Positions 25,786 to 34,606 of a DNA stretch of 64,000 nt are shown in pieces. The notes under the pieces are model-generated. The model was not told where the DNA came from, searched no databases, and saw only the letters and a program-made list of their open reading frames with translations. A program made the translations under genes and the position numbers. Each line of letters begins with the position of its first letter. The stretch's first letter is position 1. Source of the DNA: Pseudomonas sp. TMP9 (GTDB lineage: Bacteria > Pseudomonadota > Gammaproteobacteria > Pseudomonadales > Pseudomonadaceae); the NCBI RefSeq assembly GCF_037943105.1, contig NZ_CP149803.1, positions 2,646,001-2,710,000 of the forward strand, read 5' to 3'.

Positions 25786-26913
25786 CTACTCAGCCACACG
25801 ATACGGCAGCAAACCACGGGCGTGCTCGGCATAGCGCTGCACGCCCAGCTGCTCTTCATCGAGGAAGTTGGCCACGGCCGCCCGCAGGCCGGGGTGACAG
25901 AGGTAATGCCAGGAGTGGGTAATGACCGGCTCAAAACCGCGAATCAGCTTGTGCTCGCCCTGAGCGCCGGCATCAAAGCGTTGCAGGCCCCTGCCAATGG
26001 CATAGTCCATACCTTGGTAGAAACACGTCTCGAAATGCAGACGATCGAACTCCGCCAAACAGCCCCAGTAACGCCCATATAAGCTGTCTACACCGAGCAA
26101 ACTAAACGCCATCGCCACGGGTCTGCCGGCCTGATGGGCGAACACCACGCGAATCATCTCGGGCATGCGCTCAGCCAGCAGGCTAAAGAAGGCGCGGGTT
26201 AGGTAAGGTGATTGGCCACGCACGTGGTAGGTATTGGCGTAACACAGGTAGACAAAATCCCATTCCAACTCGCTGAGCTGATGACCCTCACGCCACTCAA
26301 ACTCAATGCCCTGCCCCGCCACTTGCTCACGTTCTTTGCGCATCTGTTTGCGTTTGCGCGAACTGAGCGCGTCGAGAAAATCTTGGAAATCCCGGTAGCC
26401 GCGATTGCGCCAGTGGAACTGGCACCCCATGCGCTGCAACCAACCCTCGCGACCCTGCAGCAACGCATTCTCGGTCTCGGTGGTGAAGTTCATATGCAGG
26501 CTCGACAGCCCTTGTTGCGCCAGGCTGCTGGTTATTTCATCGAGCAATTGCCCAGCGGCCGATGGCGTGCCGAGCAGGCGCTGACCGGTTACCGGAGAAA
26601 AGGGAATAGCCCCCAGCAACTTGGGGTAATAGTCGATACCGGCGCGGTGGCAGGCATCCGCCCAACCATGGTCGAACACGAACTCGCCGTAGGAATGACT
26701 TTTTACGTAACTGGGCATGGCCGCCAACAGTTGGCCTTGCTCACCGAGCAAAACCGCATGGCGAGGCTGCCATCCCGTGCGCCCGCCGATGCTGCCGCTG
26801 TCTTCCAAAGTGGCGAGAAACGCGTGACGTAAGAATGGCTGCGCCTGCGTCAGCAGGTCATCCCACTGACTGGCGGAAACTTCATGGATGGAATTCAGGT
26901 AGGTCGGCAACAT
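25786..26913 (-). CDS. FemAB/GNAT-like protein (DUF482 family)
   Basis: A 375 aa protein of the peptidogalycan-biosynthesis-annotated DUF482 family, a double GNAT-like fold related to FemAB enzymes. Recognisable parts are AMPSYVKSHSYGEFVFDHGWADA at the start, the RKRKQMRKEREQV basic helix, and GRPVAMAFSLLGVDSLYGRYWGC with LHFETCFYQGMDYAI near the end. The reaction is not known; aminoacyl or acyl transfer is inferred from the fold. No membrane helix. The 32-base gap to the convergent cyclophilin gene leaves no space for another gene. Confidence 0.85.
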   Translation of the reverse strand: MLPTYLNSIHEVSASQWDDLLTQAQPFLRHAFLATLEDSGSIGGRTGWQPRHAVLLGEQGQLLAAMPSYVKSHSYGEFVFDHGWADACHRAGIDYYPKLLGAIPFSPVTGQRLLGTPSAAGQLLDEITSSLAQQGLSSLHMNFTTETENALLQGREGWLQRMGCQFHWRNRGYRDFQDFLDALSSRKRKQMRKEREQVAGQGIEFEWREGHQLSELEWDFVYLCYANTYHVRGQSPYLTRAFFSLLAERMPEMIRVVFAHQAGRPVAMAFSLLGVDSLYGRYWGCLAEFDRLHFETCFYQGMDYAIGRGLQRFDAGAQGEHKLIRGFEPVITHSWHYLCHPGLRAAVANFLDEEQLGVQRYAEHARGLLPYRVAE

Positions 26914-27052
26914 CGGCAGCTCGGCGAGTCAGGCAAGGCTGCACTATAGCCGCAACCCGCCTCGCAGCGCTGGCTAACCCGCAGACGAGCTGTTGCAGCA
27001 AGTGAGCCTCGCTGGCGTTGTGGTCAGCAGCCTAAGACTCCCCTATAAAAAA

Positions 27053-27071
27053 GCCCCGCATTAAGCGGGGC
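27053..27071 (-). terminator. Rho-independent terminator of the porin gene
   Basis: A perfect 7-bp GC stem (GCCCCGC / GCGGGGC) with loop ATTAA is followed on the minus strand by TTTTTTATAG. It sits just downstream of the porin stop codon. Confidence 0.92.
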
Positions 27072-27104
27072 GCAAAGGGAGGAGCAACGTTGAAGCGATG
27101 GTGC

Positions 27105-28442
27105 TTAGAACACGTATTGCAAGCGGCCGACGATGGCTTTGCCGTCGTCCTGCACATTCTCGCCACCGACCTGACGGGTAGTGTCGATGTTGTCTACTTG
27201 GTAATCGATGTAGTTCAAGCTCATGCGTACAGCGGGCGTGGCGAAGTAGTTGACGCCGACCACCATGGCACTGGCTTCAAACTCATCGCTGGCATCCGCA
27301 GCCACGATACCGGCCAGACCCAGGTTGCCTGGAATGGCGGTCGCATCGGAGTCAATCGTAGTGCTTTCGTAGCGAGCGAATACTTCCCAGGTGCCTTTCA
27401 TATCAGTCGGTTTGTCCCACTTGCCGTCGCTGCCTTTGTAGCCACGAGCAGCGCCGATCATGTAGGAAACCTGTGCGGTGTAACCGCTCATATCCACACC
27501 GGAATCAGCACCAACAAGGTTCTCACCGCTAATGCTGCGCTGAAAGTATTCAGCCTGACCACGCAGGCCACCGAACTGAGCCCCCGATTCCAGTACCCAT
27601 TCGCTGTCTTGATCAGCTACGCGCACATCACCGAATGTCAGGCGGAAGTCGTTGTCGCTGCGAATACCCATACGGGTACGGGCACGCGCACGGTCATCGT
27701 CCGAGCTGCTGTCATGGTAGTTGGCGGCCAAGTGAACAACGTCAGTGCCGTTCATGTACGGAGCCCAATGAGCACGCAACGTGTAACCAAATAGCTCGTC
27801 GTTACCATCGGTCTCGAAGTTGTTGTTGTTGTCACTGTCATCGTAGGTGGCAACCTGAGCCATCAGGCCGTAGTTATCGCCAGAGTGCTTAACGTTCAAA
27901 CCAAACTGTGCGTCTTCGTCACCGTGGAGGAAGTCGTACATGAACGGACGCTCGATGGCAGTGATCCACGACGAGCTGGTGGTGCCTTCCAGACCATAGT
28001 CAACACCGAAACGACCTACGGTGATATCGGCAATATCCAAACCGGTGTAAGTGATATAAGCGCGGTCAACGGCAGTTTCTGCGCCATCGGCAGAGCCGTC
28101 ATAGCTCAGGCGCAAGCCCCAGCCCCAGTCCTTATACGCGACACCTTCCAGACCGATTTCACCGCGGCGGATATAGGTATTGAAGGTGTCATCGAACGGG
28201 TTGTTCTGATCGGCCGCCTGCAGGCCGTCAAAGTTAGTGGCATCCCACTGCAGCTTGCCACCCAGCTTGAAGCTGAATTCTTTATCGGTTGTGGCGACTT
28301 CCAGGCCACCCTTAGTTTTGATCACGAGATCGGTACCGTCAGTGGTGACAGTACCGGCGAAAGCCTGGGTAGAAACGGCCAGAGCCAGAGCGCTGGTAGC
28401 GAAGCCGGCCATTACTCCACGAAAGCTGTGCGTACGGATCAT
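27105..28442 (-). CDS. Outer-membrane porin of the OprP/OprO (phosphate-selective) family
   Basis: A 445 aa beta-barrel porin. The start MIRTHSFRGVM has AGAGGAATC about 8 bases upstream; the longer frame is not needed. Signal peptide cleaved after STQAFA. The mature start GTVTTDGTDLVIKTKGGLEVATTDKEFSFKLGGKLQWDATNFDG is typical of Porin_O_P, including the coiled N-terminal piece before the barrel, and the protein ends in Phe (RLQYVF) as outer-membrane barrels do. The substrate could be phosphate or polyphosphate, but many family members differ. No clear Pho box is visible upstream. A strong palindrome lies at 28527-28554. Confidence 0.88.
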   Translation of the reverse strand: MIRTHSFRGVMAGFATSALALAVSTQAFAGTVTTDGTDLVIKTKGGLEVATTDKEFSFKLGGKLQWDATNFDGLQAADQNNPFDDTFNTYIRRGEIGLEGVAYKDWGWGLRLSYDGSADGAETAVDRAYITYTGLDIADITVGRFGVDYGLEGTTSSSWITAIERPFMYDFLHGDEDAQFGLNVKHSGDNYGLMAQVATYDDSDNNNNFETDGNDELFGYTLRAHWAPYMNGTDVVHLAANYHDSSSDDDRARARTRMGIRSDNDFRLTFGDVRVADQDSEWVLESGAQFGGLRGQAEYFQRSISGENLVGADSGVDMSGYTAQVSYMIGAARGYKGSDGKWDKPTDMKGTWEVFARYESTTIDSDATAIPGNLGLAGIVAADASDEFEASAMVVGVNYFATPAVRMSLNYIDYQVDNIDTTRQVGGENVQDDGKAIVGRLQYVF

Positions 28443-28760
28443 CGAAGATTCCTCTAATAGACGTTTAAGTGTTGAAAACACCTGAGCACTTGGGCTCGTT
28501 TGTGTTGAGGGGAATCTTGGCGTCGGAATATTTCAGCACCGCTGCTGATATATTAATGTTTGATTACAACGGAACTTTTTACTTCCAATACCTATAAGCC
28601 GCTTCGACACGAACTGCCTGTCGGGCTTTTACACCTGCACAGCAGGCTGCGCCGAGAACATGCAGCGTGCTGATGCGTCGAAGATTTTTGCCGCCGACCA
28701 GCTGATCCGGCACACTACGCGCCCCGAGCAGATGCTCGCTTTCAAGCCTGCAGACTCCGT
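28443..28760. other. 318-base divergent promoter region (porin / plsB)
   Basis: No gene. It must hold promoters for both the porin (minus) and plsB (plus). It contains a 24-of-28-base palindrome at 28527-28554 and a smaller GTGTT-GAA-AACAC repeat near 28467-28479. An AT-rich tract follows the palindrome. Confidence 0.7.
28527..28554. promoter_or_regulatory. 28-bp palindrome upstream of the porin gene
   Basis: Arms AATATTTCAGCA and TGCTGATATATT pair with one mismatch around a CCGC spacer. The site is 85-112 bases before the porin start, and over 200 bases before plsB, so it more likely serves the porin. It has the size and symmetry of a dimeric-regulator operator. Confidence 0.5.
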
Positions 28761-31244
28761 ATGACCCGATCCCCGCTTCGCCGTCTTGTGTTTAGCACCC
28801 TGCGCCGTCTGCTGTACCTTTGGGTGCGCTCGGAGACCATCAACCAGTCTGCCTTTACCCTCAAACTGGACCGCAGCACGCCGGTATTTTATGTGCTGCA
28901 GCAGCCGTCGCTGAGTGATCTGGCCGTGGTCGATGTGGAGTGCCGCAAAGCGGGTTTACCGCGGCCGATACTGCCAGTATCGGTGGGTAATTTGCAGGAG
29001 CCTGCGGCGTTCTTCTACCTCACGCCAGAGCCAGACTGGCTGGGCCGACAGGACAAACGCGGTATTTCGCCGACCCTGCAACGCTTGGTCAGCGCCCTCA
29101 GTCAGCATGCGGTGGACGATGCGCAGATCATTCCGGTCAGCGTGTTTTGGGGGCAGTCACCGGATCATGAAACCAGCCCATGGAAGCTGCTATTTGCCGA
29201 CAGCTGGGCGGTGACTGGGCGTTTGCGCCGCCTGGTCAGCATCCTGATTCTGGGCCGTAAAACCCGCGTGCAGTTCTCCACGCCGATCCAAATGCGTGAG
29301 CTGATCGAGCAAGATAAAGGCCATGAGCGCACCCTGCGCATGGTCCAACGCATCCTACGGGTGCACTTTCGCAACCAGAAAGCAGCGGTGATTGGCCCGG
29401 ATGTTTCGCACCGCCGCAACCTGGTTAAAGGCTTGGTGAATGGCCCACAGGTACGCCAGGCAATCACCGAGGAAGCCGAACGCGAAGGCATCACCTTGGA
29501 AAAAGCTGAAAGCCAAGCGTTGCGCTACGGCAACGAAATTGCCTCTGACTACACCTACACCGCCATCCGTTTTTTGGAGTTGGTGCTGAGCTGGTTCTGG
29601 AACAAGATTTACGACGGCATCAAGGTCAACCACATCGAAGGCGTGCAAGAGGTCGCTCAGGGCCATGAGGTGATTTATGTGCCCTGCCACCGCAGCCATA
29701 TCGACTACCTGCTGCTGTCCTACTTGCTGTTCAAAAATGGCCTAACCCCGCCGCATATCGCAGCCGGTATTAACTTGAATATGCCGGTTATCGGCAGCCT
29801 GCTCCGCCGTGGCGGCGCGTTTTTTATGCGCCGTACCTTTAAGGGCAACCCGCTGTATACCTCGGTATTCAACGAATACCTTCACACCCTGTTCAGCAAG
29901 GGCTTCCCGGTGGAGTACTTCGTTGAGGGCGGGCGCTCGCGTACCGGACGCATGCTGCAACCGAAGACTGGCATGCTGGCTATTACGATGCGCAGCTTCC
30001 TGCGCAGTAATCGTCTGCCAGTGGTGTTTGTACCTGTGTACATCGGCTATGAGCGCGTGCTGGAAGGCCGCACCTATCTGGGTGAGTTACGCGGCGCGAG
30101 CAAGAAGAAAGAATCAATCTTCGATATCTTTAAGGTCATCGGCGCCCTTAAGCAGCGCTTTGGCCATGTCTGGGTCAACTTTGGCGAGCCGATCAAGCTG
30201 GCTGAGTTTCTCGACAGTGAGCAGCCCGATTGGCGCACGCAGGACTACGGCACGCAGTTCCGCCCCACGTGGCTGAATGAGGCCACCAGCAACCTTGGCG
30301 AACGCGTAGCCCAGCACCTCAACGAAGCAGCGGCGATTAACCCCGTCAATCTAGTGGCATTAGCGCTACTCTCTACCAGCAAGCTGGCGCTGGATGACCG
30401 CGCACTGGCACGGGTGCTCGACCTGTATTTGAGTCTGCTGCGCAGCGTACCGTATTCGCCGCACACCACCCTGCCGGACGGCAACGGCCAGGCGCTGATT
30501 GAATACGTGCAGAAAATGGACTTACTCGCCGAACAAAAAGATGCCCTCGGCAAGATTCTTTATCTGGACGAGCACAACGCCGTTCTGATGACCTACTACC
30601 GCAACAACGTGCTGCACATCTTCGCCCTACCGGCGCTGCTTGCCAGCTTCTTCCAAAGCAGCGCGCGGATGAGCCGCGAGCAGATCCTGCGCTTTACCCG
30701 CGCCCTCTACCCTTACCTGCAATCCGAGCTATTTATCCGCTGGAGTCTGGATGAGCTAGACGCGGTGATCGATCAATGGTTAGTGGCCTTTGTCGAGCAA
30801 GGGTTGCTGACCTTAGAAGGTGACACTTATGTGCGCCCCGCCCCCAGTTCTCGTGAGTTCGTGCTACTGACGCTGCTGGCACGCGCCATTGTGCAAACCC
30901 TGCAGCGCTTCTACATGGCCACTGCCCTGCTGCTGAATGCCGGGCAGAACGCCATCAGCGCTGAAGAATTGGAAGACCTTTGCACCGTCATGGCCCAGCG
31001 CCTGTCAATCCTGCATGGCCTCAACGCCCCGGAGTTTTTCGACAAAAGCCTGTTCCGCCACTTTATCCAGAGCTTGCTTGACCAGGGCGTGCTGCGCCAG
31101 GACGAAGCCGGCAAGCTCAGCCATCACCCGTTGCTCAGTGAATTGGCTGAAGGCGCCGCCAAGCGCGTACTACCGGCGGAGATTCGCCTGTCGATTCGCC
31201 AAGTGGCCTTGGATCGCAACGAGGCAGTAGCCGAGGCGGTGTAA
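28761..31244 (+). CDS. plsB: Glycerol-3-phosphate 1-O-acyltransferase
   Basis: An 827 aa acyltransferase that adds the first fatty acid (from acyl-ACP or acyl-CoA) to sn-glycerol-3-phosphate at the inner membrane, starting phospholipid synthesis. The four acyltransferase motifs are intact: HRSHIDY (His310-Asp315), [20 protein letters not shown] and [10 protein letters not shown]. Length and layout match E. coli PlsB, including the long C-terminal domain. The ATG lies directly after a CCGT region with no strong ribosome-binding site. It is divergent from the porin. Confidence 0.97.
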   Translation: MTRSPLRRLVFSTLRRLLYLWVRSETINQSAFTLKLDRSTPVFYVLQQPSLSDLAVVDVECRKAGLPRPILPVSVGNLQEPAAFFYLTPEPDWLGRQDKRGISPTLQRLVSALSQHAVDDAQIIPVSVFWGQSPDHETSPWKLLFADSWAVTGRLRRLVSILILGRKTRVQFSTPIQMRELIEQDKGHERTLRMVQRILRVHFRNQKAAVIGPDVSHRRNLVKGLVNGPQVRQAITEEAEREGITLEKAESQALRYGNEIASDYTYTAIRFLELVLSWFWNKIYDGIKVNHIEGVQEVAQGHEVIYVPCHRSHIDYLLLSYLLFKNGLTPPHIAAGINLNMPVIGSLLRRGGAFFMRRTFKGNPLYTSVFNEYLHTLFSKGFPVEYFVEGGRSRTGRMLQPKTGMLAITMRSFLRSNRLPVVFVPVYIGYERVLEGRTYLGELRGASKKKESIFDIFKVIGALKQRFGHVWVNFGEPIKLAEFLDSEQPDWRTQDYGTQFRPTWLNEATSNLGERVAQHLNEAAAINPVNLVALALLSTSKLALDDRALARVLDLYLSLLRSVPYSPHTTLPDGNGQALIEYVQKMDLLAEQKDALGKILYLDEHNAVLMTYYRNNVLHIFALPALLASFFQSSARMSREQILRFTRALYPYLQSELFIRWSLDELDAVIDQWLVAFVEQGLLTLEGDTYVRPAPSSREFVLLTLLARAIVQTLQRFYMATALLLNAGQNAISAEELEDLCTVMAQRLSILHGLNAPEFFDKSLFRHFIQSLLDQGVLRQDEAGKLSHHPLLSELAEGAAKRVLPAEIRLSIRQVALDRNEAVAEAV

Positions 31245-31263
31245 ACCGGCCCTGCCCTCAGAG

Positions 31264-31476
31264 ATGAGTGAAAGTAACGAACAACCCACGCCGCCGCACG
31301 CGACGTTTCACCAGGCCAATCGTGCCCGCGCTGAAGCCGAGGCCCAGCGCCTGCTAGCGGCCAGGGCTGAGCGTGGCGGACGCTGGCTCAGCTAGGTAAG
31401 CGGTGAACGCCATGCACTCAAACCGCCAGCCTATACGCAGATGGTGCGCCGCAAATTACAGCACCCAAGCCGCTAA
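31264..31476 (+). pseudogene. Small gene interrupted by an in-frame amber codon
   Basis: An ATG 19 bases after plsB opens a 43-codon frame (MSESNEQPTPPHATFHQ...AERGGRWLS) that ends at TAG (31393-31395). The same frame then continues without further stops for 26 codons ([26 protein letters not shown]) to TAA at 31474. The basic, Arg/Ala-rich composition on both sides suggests one 69-residue protein broken by a single-base change, such as TGG, CAG or AAG becoming TAG. I do not recognise the family. The tail overlaps the stop codon of the convergent chemoreceptor gene. Confidence 0.5.
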
Positions 31477-33479
31477 CTGCGGCTTAGGTCAATCAAGCGG
31501 GATGACAACGCCTGCATCGCAGTACTGACCTCGTCCAGCGCCTTAGCGTCGCGGGCGTTTTCTTCGCTGATGCTGTGAATACGCACGGCAAGCTCGTTGA
31601 TCTCCTGGGTGACGTGGCTTTGTTGCTGCGCGGCGACGGCGATCTGCTGGGCCCGCTGAGAAATATCATCGAAACTCTGCACCGTACTGGACAGTGCCGT
31701 GGCCGCCCCCTCGGCTTCGACCACAGCATGTTCGGTGCGCGCCTCGCCCGCCTGCATCGCCTGCACCGCCTGGCGTGAAGCCTGCTGCAGAGCGCTGATC
31801 ATGGTGCTGATCTCATTGGCCGATGTCTGGGTTCTACCGGCCAGGGTACGCACCTCATCGGCGACCACGGCAAAGCCGCGGCCCTGTTCTCCTGCCCGCG
31901 CAGCCTCAATGGCCGCATTTAACGCGAGCAAGTTGGTTTGTTCGGAAATCGCCTTGATCACATCCAGCACCGCACCGACCTGCTGGCTGTCCTTTTCCAG
32001 CCGACCGATTACCGCTGCGGCTTCGGCCATTTCGGCTGAGAGCGTCTGAATAGCGGCGCTGTTGGAGGCCACCTTTTGCTGGCCTTCCTGCACCACCGAC
32101 AATGAATTTTGGGCGGTCGTGGCGCAGTCATTGGTGTTTTGCGCCACTTCCTGTGCACTGGAAGACATCTCGGTAATCGCCGCCGCCAACTGGGTGTTTT
32201 CCTGGCGTTGTTGCTCGGCGCGCCCGGCCAGGGTGCTGCTCAGGCTACCCAGCTGAGCGGCTTCAGCCTGCAAATGATCGGCCTCATCAGCAATGCGCTG
32301 GAGCATGGTGCGTAATTGTCCGGCATAGCGATTGACCGCATGGCGCAACGCACCGATCTCATCCTCACGCTCCACACTCAATTGCAAATCACGACTAGCC
32401 GAGCCACGACCCAAAGAGTCGATTTGCGCAGTAGTTTCTTCCAGCTGAGTAATCAGCTTGCGCCCAGCCAGCCAGGCCAGCGCCAGCAATACCGCCAACA
32501 GCGGAATCAGAAACAACAAAATATCCCAGGTTAGCGCCCAAGCCAGACCGGTAACGCGCTCATACGGGGTCACCAAACCAATGACCCAACCCGTGTCAGG
32601 CATTACAAACAGACTGACGCGGCTAGCCTGCTTGAGCTGCTCGTCGTGCTCTAAGTCGAGGTTGAGAATGGCACCCGAACTGCTGCTAGCGAGCGCCTTT
32701 TGAACCGGCTCTAGCCAACTTTGCTGCTGCGCTAGGTCGGCAAATTTGAGCATCTTGCTACCTTTGGCACCGGCTATACCGGGAAAGTGCAGCACATTGC
32801 CCGCCTGATCGAGGGCAAACGCGTAGCCATCGGTAACCTTGCCTTGATCGGTGAGAAAGCGCGCCAGATCGTCCAGCAACAGGTCCAAGGTAGCCACTCC
32901 GGCAAAGCGCCCGGCAAGCTGATAAGGCACACTGCAGGTAACCATCGGCACACCGGTCACTGCATCCTGATAGGCCTCCGACCACAAGCAGCGCCCTGCA
33001 GGACTGTTGCGTCCCCCGGTGTACCACGCATCATTTTGATAGCCCGGACCGCCGGCAGCGTTGTAATCATCCGAGTACGCCAGGCGTCCATCACCACCGC
33101 GGGCCCAGAAAAAACTGCGGCGCGTTACCCCTTCGGCAAAGGCATTCGGTTCGGGCCAGACACCGCCGCCGGCGATGGCTTTATCGCCCTGGTTATCAAT
33201 CACATTGGGCAGCGTATTGAGGTACAGCGTTTCATCCAGCGGCAGCACTTCAGAAAGGTGCGCCAGGCTCGCCGTCACCCCTTCAATCCCGGCCAGCTGT
33301 AATCCCAACTGACGCACGATGGCACTGCCCGTTTGCTCAATCAGCTCACCACTGGCCGCCACCACGCGCGGCTGACCGCGCAGGGCCATTACCGCAAATA
33401 CTGCCAGCGCCGTAAGAATCAGCAGCAAAATACTGCCCAAGGTCAAACGCTGCGACAATCGAACCGGAACTAAAGCCAT
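31473..33479 (-). CDS. Methyl-accepting chemotaxis protein (Cache sensor)
   Basis: A 668 aa chemoreceptor. The start MALVPVRL has TAGGAG with 7 bases between. First membrane helix at about residues 10-33; the periplasmic part (to about 300) looks like a double Cache domain, with [33 protein letters not shown] and NDAWYTGGR. Second helix [20 protein letters not shown], then HAMP, then the signalling domain with hairpin tip [38 protein letters not shown]. The ligand is unknown. It is alone here; chemotaxis kinase genes are elsewhere. Confidence 0.92.
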   Translation of the reverse strand: MALVPVRLSQRLTLGSILLLILTALAVFAVMALRGQPRVVAASGELIEQTGSAIVRQLGLQLAGIEGVTASLAHLSEVLPLDETLYLNTLPNVIDNQGDKAIAGGGVWPEPNAFAEGVTRRSFFWARGGDGRLAYSDDYNAAGGPGYQNDAWYTGGRNSPAGRCLWSEAYQDAVTGVPMVTCSVPYQLAGRFAGVATLDLLLDDLARFLTDQGKVTDGYAFALDQAGNVLHFPGIAGAKGSKMLKFADLAQQQSWLEPVQKALASSSSGAILNLDLEHDEQLKQASRVSLFVMPDTGWVIGLVTPYERVTGLAWALTWDILLFLIPLLAVLLALAWLAGRKLITQLEETTAQIDSLGRGSASRDLQLSVEREDEIGALRHAVNRYAGQLRTMLQRIADEADHLQAEAAQLGSLSSTLAGRAEQQRQENTQLAAAITEMSSSAQEVAQNTNDCATTAQNSLSVVQEGQQKVASNSAAIQTLSAEMAEAAAVIGRLEKDSQQVGAVLDVIKAISEQTNLLALNAAIEAARAGEQGRGFAVVADEVRTLAGRTQTSANEISTMISALQQASRQAVQAMQAGEARTEHAVVEAEGAATALSSTVQSFDDISQRAQQIAVAAQQQSHVTQEINELAVRIHSISEENARDAKALDEVSTAMQALSSRLIDLSRS

Positions 33480-33861
33480 GCAATTACTCCTACTGCTTGA
33501 AGAGGGTCGTTGGATGCACTGCAAGAACAGCGCCTAAACCGCTCTCGGTTTTATCCGCGTAGTCAGATAACGCATCAGCAAAGCTGCGCCTTAACGAAAA
33601 CTGCTGGGCTAGAGTTATAGATGAATCTGCCCCTACGCGTTGCTTCCCTCTGCGCATACGCTGCATGACTTAACGGTATGTGACAGGTGTGGACGCACGT
33701 TGCTGCATGTGATGACACCGCCAACCCGGTAACGATTTACGCAAATCACTAAGGTTTAAGGCCAGAGTCGGCTTCATGCGGCACTTACCTAAGCATTTGC
33801 CAGCGCGCCGGAGTCCGTTAAGCTCCAGCAATCGTCTTCCAGACCTCCAAGGATGCCCACC
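33480..33861. other. 382-base divergent intergenic region
   Basis: No gene or clear RNA seen. It should hold promoters for the chemoreceptor (minus) and the DUF4197 gene (plus). I looked for a flagellar-type -10 GCCGATAA / -35 TAAA pair for the chemoreceptor and found only a partial -10-like match (GCGGATAA) with no matching -35. Confidence 0.55.
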
Positions 33862-34539
33862 ATGTTTCGTTTAATGTCTCTGGCCGCTGGCGTTGCCCTG
33901 TCCAGCAGCGTCTTCGCCCTGTCCCTCGCCGACCTGACTCAAAGCGACGCCAGCGGTGGCCTTAAAGATGCCCTCAGCCAAGGGGCAAAAGTGGCGGTGC
34001 AGCAACTGGGTAAACCCGGTGGTTTTAGCAACAACCCTGAGGTGCGCATCGAACTGCCGGGCAACCTCGGCAAAGCCGCAAAAACTATGAAAATGATGGG
34101 TATGGGCGCCCAGGTTGATCAGCTTGAAGCGAGCATGAACAAAGCTGCCGAAGCTGCTGTGCCGCAAGCCCAAGCACTGCTATTGGACTCAGTGAAGAAG
34201 ATGACCGTGCAGGACGCCAAAAGCATCCTCAGCGGCCCGCAGGATTCGGCCACCCAGTACCTGAACAAAACCAGTCGCGAACAGATCCGCACTAAGTTCC
34301 TGCCCATTGTCAAACAAGCTACCGACCAAGTCGGCTTAGCCAAGCAATACAACAGCTTCGCCGGCCAAGCCGCGAGCTTCGGGGTGATCGACGCGAAAAG
34401 CGCCAACATCGAAAACTACGTGACCGAACAAGCGCTGGACGGCCTGTTCAGCATGATCGCCGAGCAAGAAGCCAGCATCCGCCAGAACCCAGCCGGTGCC
34501 GCCACCAGCTTGGCCAAGAAGGTGTTTGGCGCGTTGTAA
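33862..34539 (+). CDS. Exported DUF4197 protein
   Basis: A 225 aa protein of the DUF4197 family. Signal peptide FRLMSLAAGVALSSSVFALS. The mature part is helical: GGLKDALSQGAKVAVQQLGKPGGFSNNPEVRIELPGNLGKAAKTMKMMGMGAQVDQLEASMNKAAE, then SAKSILSGP-like DAKSILSGPQDSATQYL and a C-terminal ALDGLFSMIAEQEASIRQNP. No function is established for this family. I chose ATG 33862 rather than 33853 because AAGG lies 9 bases before it and overlaps the earlier codon. A bidirectional terminator follows. Confidence 0.88.
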   Translation: MFRLMSLAAGVALSSSVFALSLADLTQSDASGGLKDALSQGAKVAVQQLGKPGGFSNNPEVRIELPGNLGKAAKTMKMMGMGAQVDQLEASMNKAAEAAVPQAQALLLDSVKKMTVQDAKSILSGPQDSATQYLNKTSREQIRTKFLPIVKQATDQVGLAKQYNSFAGQAASFGVIDAKSANIENYVTEQALDGLFSMIAEQEASIRQNPAGAATSLAKKVFGAL

Positions 34540-34560
34540 GCGGTATTGTTAGACGTAAAA

Positions 34561-34584
34561 AAGCCAGACCCGAGGGTCTGGCTT
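34561..34584. terminator. Bidirectional Rho-independent terminator
   Basis: An 11-bp stem (AAGCCAGACCC / GGGTCTGGCTT) with a GA loop, T-run on the plus strand and A-run before it. It separates the convergent DUF4197 and RND permease genes and can serve both. Confidence 0.95.
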
Positions 34585-34606
34585 TTTCACATCATCAACC
34601 GCCTAT

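Noticed and set aside
28443..28760. Pho box in front of the OprP-type porin
   Set aside because: No pair of CTGTCAT-like half-sites with correct spacing on either strand.
8167..33590. A 16-of-17 base match, GTCAGATAAC-N-CATCAG, upstream of both the phosphatase and the chemoreceptor genes
   Set aside because: A few such matches are expected by chance in 64 kb, and only the first copy is part of a palindrome.
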